Part shown: one piece after another, positions 44,069 through 54,724 of the stretch | Position numbering within the stretch: the stretch's first letter is position 1 | Layout of the letters: every line of letters starts with the position of its first letter | DNA from: Bolinopsis microptera | Taxonomy: Eukaryota > Ctenophora > Tentaculata > Lobata > Bolinopsidae | Length of the DNA stretch: 60,000 bases | Direction: 5' to 3' | Assembly (NCBI RefSeq): GCF_026151205.1 | Contig: NC_087077.1 | Location: 8,425,983-8,485,982, forward strand | The notes under the pieces: generated by a model | The model's input: the letters and a program-made list of their open reading frames with translations, nothing else | Databases searched by the model: none | Told to the model about the DNA's origin: nothing | Made by a program: the position numbers and the translations under genes

Positions 44069-45419
44069 CACACGTGGTATATCAAAACATATGGGCTGCA
44101 ATTGAATCACAAAATTGTGGAAAACAATAAACGTATTGTCGAGAACATACTCTAAATTGGAATAGTATTAACTTAATTTGATCATTATTTATATTATTTA
44201 CATATTTTAAATTTTACATTTGATTATATTACATAAAATACAATGTCAGTATTATAATCTATTTATAACGCGGCGTTTTGTATATTATGCTGTCATGCTG
44301 TGTCGACCGCTGCTACATTAAAAAATGACAGTAATATAAAATATTAGAATATGTGAAGAGATTAAGTTTCAGCGTGTCATGTTCTTTTAAGTTCCTAGTT
44401 AAATCAGTTCGTGTAAACCGGATAACGACTATTACATTTTTTTCCTTTCATACTTTGCATCGTTCCTTTTTGAACTTGTTACAGTGTGTGTTATGCGATT
44501 ACTTAGCCCTTCCACTTAGGCCTTTCTATAGAAAAGGGTTACCCCATGGGGTTTTACTATAAATAAGTCCGAGATAACGGACTTTTAGTAAACGAAAAAA
44601 TTTTTAAAAAAAAGTTATTTTTGGAAACTTACAATACAATTCATGGCGGTTCAAAAATTGATTTCTTAAAAATTTTTCCAAGATTTAGGAAGACCTTCCT
44701 TCGGCTTTAAATTCAAATTCTATCCCCCTCCAGGAAACTGGTCCCAAATTTTTCTGTGGCCGAAAATTTTGGTTACCGGTTGCTGGAAAATTTTCCAACC
44801 CCATTAAAATGGAACTAAAAGAGTCGGCATTTGTATACCCCCGTTCGTGATCCCTTATCTTTCAAAAGGTCCCGGATGATTACATGACCAAAATTTTATC
44901 GAAGGGGAGTGGTGGATTTAGCGAAAAAATTTGGAATTTATGTTGAGTAGCCTAAAGGGAAAAAACTTTCAAAAAAATTTTCAAAAATTTTTTAAAAATA
45001 GCCCCGTGTTTGAAATTTTGGCTGGTTACGATGGTTGGAGCAGGTTCGTCGGGAAAATTGTGAAGCTAATTGGAATATCCCAAATTTTCAGGGTTAAATT
45101 TTTCCATGTTTTCAAGGAACATTTTGTTTATTCCAAGCTTCAAAGCCGCAAAAATTTTTGGTTTGCGGGAACAAGATCTGACTCTCCGCGGAGAAAATTT
45201 ACCAGGTTCCCTGGAATCCCTCTCGGAACACTTTTTTGATGGGGCTTGTTGGACTTGAGTTGGGTTTATTTCATAGTGCATTTCCCTTCCAAACTCATCC
45301 CTTTTCTTAAAATAAAATATTAGTTTTGCTTTAATAATTATTTGAAAAACCTTAAGTTGTCCTAATGTAAAAAAGAAAATGCTAGTTTGAGTTTTCAAAT
45401 TGTTCCCCGTAAGGAAAAA

Positions 45420-46290
45420 TTGTTGGATGAATTTTGGATGGGTTGTAAATTTTAAGAAAAATTCTTTGGAGAACGGGGGAAAAATCTAATTCCACCTTTT
45501 TCCCAAGAAAAACTCCCTACCAAGTCCCATTTTTGGACCCTTAGCCTTAATTTTTATGGATTTGTTTTAAATTGGTTAAAACTATATAAAAGTTGGAATC
45601 CCTTTTTTTAAAAAAATTCTTTTAAAAAATTATTCTGGTTTAAATAATTAAATTTTCCCCTTAAAGTCGATTTTTCATTTCCAAGGTTTCGGGACAGTTT
45701 TGTAATTAAAATGGAAACGGAAATTTTTTGGGGGGGGGGACCCCAAAATTTCCCGGGAAACCCTTTTCAACCCATTTTCAGATTCAATGAGTTTTTTTCC
45801 AAGTTGGTGTCCAAATTCCCTTTCATCGACCCTTAAAGAGATACAAAGCTGGAGGAGTTGGCGCTACTGGGGAAAAAAAGAAATTTTTGGTTCAACAAAA
45901 TTTTTAAATTTTGGAAAGAAAAAAAGATGTTTTTTAGCGTTGTCGATATTGTAACCAAAACTTTTAAGGGTTGGGCCCATGTGGACACGAAAAATTTATT
46001 CCGCTAAACCGGAAAGGGCTTAACTTTTGTTTTTCACGATTCCAAAGGTTTAGTCAATGAAATACCACTTTTATATGATTAAAGCTGGAAGATATGCATC
46101 CTTCCTTGGGAATTTTAAAAAGACAATGTTTTGGATATTTCCACTTTGTTGTCCCAGTAAAAAAAATGTATTTTAAATTGGTTTAAAGTTTGTTGGGATT
46201 AAAATTTCCTGGGGGTCCAAAAACATGGAAAAAATTTGCGGAAAATGTTTTTTTTTTCGAATAAAATCACAACTTCGGTAAAATGGTTTT
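45420..46290 (+). pseudogene. Corrupted second copy of the 43.2-44.1 kb ORF
   Basis: Words align in order with 43.27-44.07 kb: TTGGTTCAACAAAATTTTT, GAAGATATGCATC, TTTCCACTTTGTTG, GTTTGTTGGGATT and TCGAATAAAATCACAACTTC. Many single-base insertions, mostly in homopolymers, break the frame. It is either a tandem paralogue read at poor accuracy or the same locus assembled twice. Confidence 0.65.
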
Positions 46291-48888
46291 AAAAGGGGGG
46301 TATTATAAAAACAAAATTTTGGGCTTTAGAAACTATGGGGCCCAATTTTTAAAACCAAATCGAATGCAAATTTAAACAATTTTTTGTGAATATCAAAATT
46401 GGGAAAGAATTACTTAATTTGAACATTATTACATTTATTTAATTTTTCAATTTTACATTTGTTTATTTTTTACTTCAAAAAAAAGCGGGAAATTGGGGGG
46501 AACCCAATTTGTTTTAAAATTCAAAATTGGTAAAAATTAACCCCCTTTTTTTTAAGTGGGTTGATTTTTCTTCAGATTTTTGGAAAAATGAACTGGAAAC
46601 AGAAGTTTTTAGAAACATGTAAGGAATTATTTTTGTTAAAAATGCCTTTTTGGTTGTTTTCAGAAGAAAAATTAAAAAAGTGTCGTAACCTGAACAAAAT
46701 AAGGTAAAGTGAAAGGAAACAAAGGACATCTAAATTGGCAAAAGTTTTTTTTCGAAAAATCAAACTGTAATAGAAACCGGTTATCGGAAATGGCCTTTCA
46801 ACTAGGGCTGCTAATTCCTAAATTCCCAAAACCATACAACTTTCGAAATACTCCAAGTTGGTTGTTTACTTATGGTCAATTCATAACTAATTACTGCTGA
46901 AGATTACCTGGTTAGCGAATTTCGTAATTTTTAATCTTTTTATTCTTGTTTTTATTGTTTTTGGGGGGGTGCGTCCGTCTAATTCGCCCAAAAAGCCCAA
47001 GGAGACAAAGCATAGGGACAAGGGAATGAAATGCTTCTTCTTTCCATTTCCCAAACTGTCCCAAAACTGTTATTTTTGGGCCCCTTTAAATCAGATTTTC
47101 CCTATGGTTTTAATTTTAAAGGAAAAAAAGAACACAAAAACTTACATAAACACAAAAAAGGAATAAAACTTTTAATGCTTTCGGCTTCCCCTTTTCCCGG
47201 TTTTCGTTTCCTACCTCTTCCATATCCGGTTTCCCCTCCTTCTCACAGTTCCCTAGCCAAGTTTCCCCGCCCCCCCGAGGGGTTTCACTGGGTTTTATTC
47301 TCTCTTCAATCTTCACCCAACCTATAAAGTGTCCAACCTTGTAAATTCCCCCCTTTTTTTTGTCCAAAACCCCACATATCAGTGGTTGGTTTCCTCTTTC
47401 CCCCTGTTATTTAAAGTTTAGCCTAGCTCCTCCCACCCCTCCCCTTCTCCCCCCCTTCAACCCCCTTACTCCCCATCTCTCCTGGTTTATTTTTGGTCCT
47501 TTAGCAGGTTTCCAGTTCCCTCCCCCATTGTCTTCTGCCCTTCTCGTCCCCCTCCATTTTTCACCCCCACACAACCTTCGGTCCTACCCCCGGGACCTCC
47601 TCCTCACCTCCCTCCCCACCCTATTATTCTTACGTAGTAGTTAAACTCTGTCCGTTTTTTTTCTTTTTCCTACCTTAATTGTTCCAGGAGTATGAAAACC
47701 CCCCCAGGGGGTGATTTTTCAGGAGGGGGGCCCCCCAAGGCCCCAGGGGTTGTGAGGGGTTGTTTTGTTTGATCCCCCCCCCCCGTTTTATTTTGTTTGA
47801 CGTCCATTGGGGTTAGTGCCCCCCCCCGTTTTTTTTGTATTTTGTAGTAGTTTTTTTTTTTTTGGGGTTTGATTTTTTTAAGTTTAAATTTGTTTTAGAT
47901 TTTTAATTATTTGTTATTACCTTTAAGATTTAAAAATGCCCCCGCCAGATGCCACAAGGATCCCCATTATAAACCCCCCGTCCCCTCCAAAATTCCCGTT
48001 TTTTTTTGGATGGCCAATTCCTTTTTTTAAAATTAGCTTTCTGAAGGTACAGTTTAAAACTCGAAAAAAATCAAAAAACTTTGAACTTTTTGCCGTTCCG
48101 GCTTCCCTGAATTTTGTTCCACCCAAAAAAAACCCTTTTAGATAGTCCGTTTCCGGAAAATCAACGAAAATAACAGTTATCCCCCGGGGGCTGAATTTTT
48201 TTAAATTTTTGTTTTTGGCCAACCTTGAAACCGAAAAATGTTTCTCGAAACTTTTTTTTAAATTTGATTTTTTAGTTTTTTCCCTTCCCCAGAAGGGGTT
48301 TTGGCGAATTAAAAAAACCATGGGATTTTTTTGAAAAAAAATGGTGTAAAATTTCTGGCACAAACATAAAAAAATAAAAATCCCTTACTAATTAATTAAA
48401 ATTTTCCCAACTAAATCGGGGTTCCTTCCCCGCATAAAATTAGGGATTTTCCCATTTTGTGTGATTTCCAAATTGTGATATGAACAAAAAATACTTATGG
48501 GTTTGTGCGCGTGGATAGTTTGATTAAATAAATTTTTACCATTTCCGTAACCCCTCAATTTTTGGTTTTATTTGGGGATTAAAAATTTTGTTTTGTTTTA
48601 AAAAATTGTGGCCCCAAAAACTTTTTTTTCGGGAAATTGAACACCCCCGTTCCAAATAAAGGTAAATTTCTAAAAAATATTTTATTTATTGAAATTTTCC
48701 TGGAATTTCAAAATACAAAGTTTTGCCCTGACCCTTTAAAATAAACCCCTCAAGTTTAAAAGTTAATTATGAATTATGCTTTTCCAACATAAACAAAATC
48801 CCCAATCTGAAGAATACACAGAACAGTAGTTTGTCAAAGATAAAGATATGTAACAATAACATGTGACTTAATGAAATGTCTCTCTAGG

Positions 48889-50922
48889 ATGGAAATCACT
48901 CCGACGGAGTATGATGTGATAGTGATTGGCACCGGGATTACAGAGTGTATAATCGCAGCAGCATGCTCCAGGATTGGTAAGTGGGCTGGTTTTTAATTCG
49001 CAGGGGCGGGGGTGAGGGGGTCATTCTCAGTTATATTTAGTTCTATTTAATTCCCGGGGGGGGGGGGGGGGGGGTCATTCTCAGTTACACTTAGTTCTAT
49101 TTAATTACCAGTTTAATACACATCGTGTTGTAAATTAAAGTCGACACTTAAGACCATTTTAAGTATATTTTCTAAAAACTGTTTTAGTTTAATTTTACCC
49201 AATTACTTTAATTGCTGCCACATGACTTATTACTGTTTCATATTTCTTCAAGCCCTCTCTCCGTCTCAGCTCAATTTTTATAGTATGTAATAAATTTCAG
49301 GGAAAACTGTCCTCCACCTTGACATCAACAGATTCTATGGGGAACAATGGTCTTCATTTACCCTCTCCGGTCTGGAGAATTTCGTTAAAGATGGCCCTCC
49401 TTGCCTCAGTGGGGATAATTTCAAGTACAAACATTTCATGCAGAACCTTGATTATATCGAGATGCCTTTGGATCAGGTGAAAAAAGAATCAGATGTAGAA
49501 AAATCAGCTGATTTAGAGGTTTCTGAGCCGAACAAAGAAAAAGAAGACGGCGCCACAGCAGAGTCAGAGGCAGAAACAATCCCTCAAAAACCACAATGGA
49601 CATCGGAAAAGTTCCAGAAATCCAAACGGCGAGTGAACATTGACATAACACCAAAACTGTGTTACAGCGCTGGTCACATGGTCGAGCTACTCCGGAGTTC
49701 AAATTGTTCCCGATACCTGGAATTCAAGGCTGTTAACCGGAGTTTTGTGCATCACGAGAGTGAGCTGATTCAGGCGCCTTGTAATCGGGAGCAAGTTTTT
49801 AACTGTAAACATTTGAAGGTTTTAGAAAAACGGATCATGATGAAATTTGTGACATTCGCCCTTCAAGTGGACGTGGAGAGCGAGGAATTCCAAGAGTGGG
49901 ATAAGAAAGAAGACTTGGAATTGTATAAATATTTTAAATTAACCGATAGTTTGATCAGCTTAGTCCAGGCCTCTTTGGTGGTATCAAATAAAGATAAGGT
50001 ATCCGCTCACGACGCAATACGATCCATTAAGCATTATTTGAAGAATGTAGGAGTATACGGAAGCATGCCATTTATCTGTCCTATATACGGAGCAGGAGAA
50101 CTCCCTCAAGCTTTTGCTAGATTCAGCGCCGTGTTTGGCAGTATTTACGTTTTGGACATTTCACCTTCAGAACTCAAATTTGACGAATCGGGAGTATTTT
50201 GCGGGGTGACTTTGCAAACAGGTCAGAGTATAAAGGGACAGTATTGTGTCGTGTCCCCTAATTATTCCTCAGACTCAACAGAAGGCTCCCCTGAAGGACT
50301 GATATCCGTATCTCACGCTGTGTACCTCACGGACTCTTCCATAAAACCCAAACTAAAAGTAGGCGAGCAAGACGACATTTCACTCATTCACATCCTCTCC
50401 GGTAAGATGGGAAACGACAGAGCCGTCTCTGGCTTCGAGTTCGGACCGAGGAGCATGCTGCCTGCGGAGGATATGTACATGGTACATTTAACCACCCCCG
50501 GAGGGGATGCTGACCTTCCTAGATCTGATCTGGAGGCGGTGGTTGATCAGATTACTTGCAGTACTCACGTTCTTTACAAACTGTTCTTCACTACGAGGAT
50601 GTCTGCGGAGGGAAGGAGTGTGGAGCCTAGTCTTGATAATAATATGATAAGAACTTCGTTTCCTACCTACAATGCTGGTTATAGTGAAAGTATAGAAGAA
50701 GCTAAAACATCGTTCCATTTGATGTATCCAGAAGAGGAGTTTTTGCCGGCAGCTCCAAATCCGGAAGATATTAAATGGCCGGAAGAGGACGAGAGTGAAG
50801 TTGTCGAGAAAGAGGCTCCAAGTGAACAGCAGGAAGATATGACTGAAATTTCTGAGAAGATAGTGGACGATATAGATAAAACTGCTACTGATGAACTAAA
50901 AGGGGAAGATGTTTCGTCCTAA
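48889..50922 (+). CDS. CHM: Rab escort protein (Rab geranylgeranyltransferase component A)
   Basis: Exons 48889-48976 and 49301-50922 join to 569 aa. The FAD/GDI-type N-terminus [20 protein letters not shown], then [20 protein letters not shown], identifies the GDI/REP superfamily. The acidic insertion after the first block (about 90-130), the length and the later segments ([26 protein letters not shown]-like [29 protein letters not shown]) point to REP rather than GDI. REP binds newly made Rab proteins and presents them to geranylgeranyl transferase II, then delivers them to membranes. The C-terminal 70 residues are Glu/Asp-rich and have no counterpart I know. The ATG is 1 nt after TCTCTAG. 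It is the first gene of a close + strand cluster. Confidence 0.9.
49016..49115. repeat. Tandem duplication with G tract in REP intron 1
   Basis: GGTCATTCTCAGTTA, then TTAGTTCTATTTAATT, occurs twice about 53 nt apart. A run of 20 G (49054-49073) sits at the junction. A similar G run exists at 58377-58394. Confidence 0.75.
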
Positions 50923-51320
50923 AATCCCATTGCTGATAGTTATCATTATTAAAACCTGCGATAAGTTTTAAATTGAAATTTTTTGTGTTTGATCGGGTTT
51001 GACTGGATTCTTGAGCTTATTTAGCATTTATCGTGACTGGATTATTGCGTGAACTTTGGTTTTTGAAATTATATTTTTATCTGGTAATTTAAGATTTATT
51101 CAGTGTTATGTGAAATAATTGTACTAGTGCGTTTGTCGAATTTGTTTTTCATACATAAACATTAGAATTTGCATTTTAACTGACTTAGTATCATTCTTAA
51201 GAGTTGATATATTAGCAAAGACAGATTAACATATTATGTACCGGATTTACATGTTTTACATTACATGATGCATGTTTTGAGATTTTCTTTTGAGTAATTG
51301 GCTTATACCATCGTAGGTAG
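50923..51320. other. Short intergenic between REP and next gene
   Basis: 398 nt, AT-rich, without coding signal. It ends in ATCGTAGGTAG directly before the next ATG. Confidence 0.5.
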
Positions 51321-52460
51321 ATGTTCAAATTGGGGCTTCCTATAGCTTTGGGAGCAGCATGCGGTGCACTTACGGTAAGTTGATTAGAACTTTAATTAGA
51401 ACTTTAATTAGTAATTTAATAATGATAATTGTAATATTCATACAGTATTCTATTTAACGTGTTGTCAGAATGCAGCATGTATCAGATATCAGTGAGAATC
51501 AATATCGACCACCTGTCTATTTTTAAGCGCTGTAAATGTCAATGTTTGAAAATCAACCTGTCCTATTATATTGAACAGTCATTCATAGCATTTTATTTCA
51601 GATTCACAAACTCTACGGTGACTACCCTCTTTTTGGTGCGGAGCTGGAACTTCCCGCGGATCTAGAAGGCAATCCTATGGATGGAAAACCTGTTTTTCGC
51701 ATCAGACCACGCTCCGAGATCGTAGAACATGTTAGTCAAGTTTGGAGCATGGAACTCCGAATTATAATAGAAATTAATCAGCCATTTTTTCTCTTTGAAT
51801 ATTTGAAAAGATAGTTTGTTGAAAACAGTTTAAAGTATGGTTTGACACTAAAAAAATGTTAAGTCTTTCAATAGCTTCGTTTTTTAGGCAGCTCGATACA
51901 GGAAAGAGGTGACCCCTAAAAGATCACTTGAAGAAATCCAAAAAGAAGTTAAGGAGTGGGCAGATGACTACGACAAACAGAATGTACGGGCTCCTGAAGA
52001 GGTTTGGGCGAAGATAGACAAGTACGGCTGGTTAGCGACCTTGTCGTATCGAGCCGGACTTACTGAGCTTGAAGATGTGTTAAAACACGATGATGAAGGG
52101 TTGGAAGTGTTAGACGATCAAAAAGGGGGAATTGAGCAGATTTTTGAGTCAATTGATAGTGAGAATGTTACGACTTTAGAATCAGTTCTCGATGAAAATG
52201 TTTATATCTCTGAATCAGTTCTCGATAAAAATGTTCATATCTCTGAATCAGTTGTTAATGAAGATGCGCAGACCCCAGAGACTCAATCAACAGTTGAACT
52301 AGATGAGACTGAAAGTTTGTTAACCTCAGATTTAAAGGAGGATATTAGTGAACGGACTTCAGAAATAATCTTAAATAAATCTCTAAGCGCTCCAAATATT
52401 ATAATAGTCGATGAGAGTTCGCGGATACCCGAAGAAGTTTTATTGGACGATGTTTCGTAA
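51321..52460 (+). CDS. Unrecognised 251-aa protein with N-terminal hydrophobic segment and acidic tail
   Basis: Exons 51321-51374, 51602-51730 and 51888-52460 join in phase 0. The protein starts MFKLGLPIALGAACGALT, a short hydrophobic stretch without many charges, as in small single-span mitochondrial or ER proteins. Then follows a Pro-rich linker (YPLFGAELELPADLEGNP) and a helical basic/acidic part (RKEVTPKRSLEEIQKEVKEW). The last 100 residues are Glu/Ser/Asp-rich, with a threefold repeat of the type ESVLDENVYIS / ESVLDKNVHIS / ESVVNEDAQ. I do not recognise a family. Correct splice phases, good donor sites and its place between two conserved genes support a real gene. An AG sits directly before the ATG. 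Confidence 0.7.
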
Positions 52461-52827
52461 AGTAAGTTAGTGTTAGTGACCCACAGATCAAGCTTAACCT
52501 TTTTATAACACAACTTACGATTCGTATTTGAACAAATTAGTTTAATTTATTTATAGCGAGTAAGAACTTTTGTTTTTGTTTTTTAATTTATTTTGTATTG
52601 AACTTTGTTTATTGAACTCAGATGTGGCCCAGTTCATGTATTTATCTTAGTTTTAAATATTTTTGACACGTTTACAAACTGGTTTACAAAAACGATTCAT
52701 ACTTATTTTCGTTTGATATTGAATATTGATGTATGAAACTAAGATAATTTAATTAAAAAAAACTAATACTAGAAGAAATTTAATACTAATACATACATCT
52801 TTAATGTAATCCTTCACTCCAGTAAGT
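52461..52827. other. Short intergenic before TRAPPC2L
   Basis: 367 nt, AT-rich, no coding signal. CCTTCACTCCAG lies 5 nt before the next ATG. Confidence 0.5.
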
Positions 52828-54098
52828 ATGGCGGTTTGTATAGCTATTCTAACGAAAGACAACTGCCCCCTGTACCTAACCTGCGAGAACACGGAGGATT
52901 CTCTAAAGATGCACTTTCTTGTGCACACTTCTATTGATGTAATAGAGGAGAAACTGAACTCAACCAAGGCTGCTAACGATCCTAGGTAAGGTGATCTCTA
53001 GATATTATTATATAGGTGATCTCTAGATATTATATAGTGTTAAACAAGGAACTGAAACCGAGGGGTTCCGTTCAGGCCCTTCACACTTTGTTGCTGTCTA
53101 GTTCTAATGTACCGTCACAATAGTGACTTTAAATATATATTATATCTGACGGCAAGACCGGCTGATAACTTAGCGTCATGGCTCCATTACCTAAGTAAAT
53201 GTACAGCAGATTTTGTCATCATGGCTCCATTACCTAAGTAAATGTACAGCAGATTTTGTCATCATGGCTCCATTACCTAAGTAAATGTACAGCAGATTTT
53301 GTCATCATGGTTCCATTACCTAAATAAATGTACAGCAGATTTTGTCATCATGGCTCCATTACCTAAGTAAATGTACAGCAGATTTTGTCATCATGGCTCC
53401 ATTACCTAAGTAAATGTACAGCAGATTTTGTCATCATGGCTCCATTACCTAAGTAAATGTACAGCAGATTTTGTCATCATGGCTCCATTACCTAAGTAAA
53501 TGTACAGCAGATTTTGTCATCATGGCTCCATTACCTAAGTAAATGTACAGCAGATTTTGTCATCATGGCTCCATTACCTAAGTAAATGTACAGCAGATTT
53601 TGTCATTTTCCTTTCATCAACAGGGACCTGTATTTGGGACAGCTCTACCCAAACGAGGATTACAGGATATTTGGATACGTTACAAACACAAAGATTAAAT
53701 TCGTTGTACTGGAGTCAGTAAACCACCCAATAAAGGTACATTAACTCAACTTTATATCAACTTTCGTTCTTTATATCCTTTTTCTCCTTTGTTTGCGAAG
53801 GCACATAACATCTATCGTAACATACACATTACACACGTACCCACTACCCATAAAATATTCGCTGCCGAGAAATTTGTACAAAAACCGTATGATCTCTATT
53901 TTTATACGAAGTAATATTATTAAAAGTAATATTCAGGATGGAGATATCAGGCAGTTGTTTAGTCGGATACACAGTGCCTACATATCACTGGTCTGCAATC
54001 CTTTCTATATGCCAGGAGACCCTATCAGCAGTGTTCCCTTCAAGAAGACCATATCAGGGTTGTTGAGAAGTAACTATATGAGTGCTCGGATATCATGA
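52828..54098 (+). CDS. TRAPPC2L: Trafficking protein particle complex subunit 2-like
   Basis: Exons 52828-52985, 53624-53735 and 53937-54098 join to 143 aa; human TRAPPC2L is 140 aa. [52 protein letters not shown], and [12 protein letters not shown] correspond block by block to the human protein. It is a small longin-like subunit of the TRAPP tethering complexes that act as Rab exchange factors in ER-Golgi traffic. That is the same pathway as the neighbouring Rab escort protein, although shared regulation is only inference. Intron 1 carries a ten-copy 43-bp minisatellite ending 18 nt before the acceptor. AATAAA at 54273 may be the poly(A) signal. Confidence 0.93.
53174..53605. repeat. Minisatellite, 43-bp unit, about 10 copies
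   Basis: The unit is CATGGCTCCATTACCTAAGT followed by AAATGTACAGCAGATTTTGT and CAT. Copies are almost identical, one with GGTTCC and AAATAA variants. It fills most of TRAPPC2L intron 1. Confidence 0.95.
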
Positions 54099-54724
54099 GA
54101 ACACGTGGTATCACGTGGTTATTAGTGACCAATAAGTGACTAATAAGATGGTGTTGAGATGTCAGATGTCATGTTTTGGTGAGATTGTCAATTGCCGGGT
54201 TGAATAGGATATCAGTACTGACCCGGCCTCTTCCATTTTTTTTGTTGATGTTGACTGCTGGATGATGTAATGAATAAATTCTATGACATCCATTTTAACT
54301 TCGAGAATTTACCAGTGAACGTTTTTAGATATTATTTTTGTTTAATTTTGATTAAATTCTTTAATAATTTGAGAATTATCTGAGAAACTTGTGTTATGAT
54401 TTTGATTTCGATGATGATTAAGTTGTCTCTGAAGTCTTTGGAACTTAATAACACTGTTTAATATGATCTGGTAGACAGGTGTCTGCGGACAACTGTCCGC
54501 GGACAGTTGTCCGCGGACAGTGGTCGGGCTATCTCGATACTGCCCACTGTTTAATGTTTATCAAGACTTTAATGTTAATGATAGGTTTATTTGTCCTGGG
54601 AAATAATTTTCCTAAGCCCATCAGTTCTTAGATTTATTATTATATCAGTAAGTAAACCCTTTAAGGGGACATACACCAAAACCTTTTTTGTGACTGATTT
54701 AACTAAATAAATCCGCAGCTAGCC
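54099..54724. other. Intergenic with a short palindromic repeat
   Basis: 626 nt, no coding signal. It includes the TRAPPC2L 3' end, the palindromic repeat at 54484-54521 and CCGCAG 6 nt before the next ATG. Confidence 0.5.
54484..54521. repeat. Tandem self-complementary repeat
   Basis: CTGCGGACAACTGTCCGCGG followed by ACAGTTGTCCGCGGACAGT. Every half-unit GCGGACA is followed by its inverse TGTCCGC, so the stretch can form several alternative hairpins. Confidence 0.8.

Noticed and set aside
47031-48363. Several ORFs of 60-146 codons
   Set aside because: They lie in homopolymer-rich unreliable sequence, with Pro/Phe/Lys-skewed translations and no motifs.
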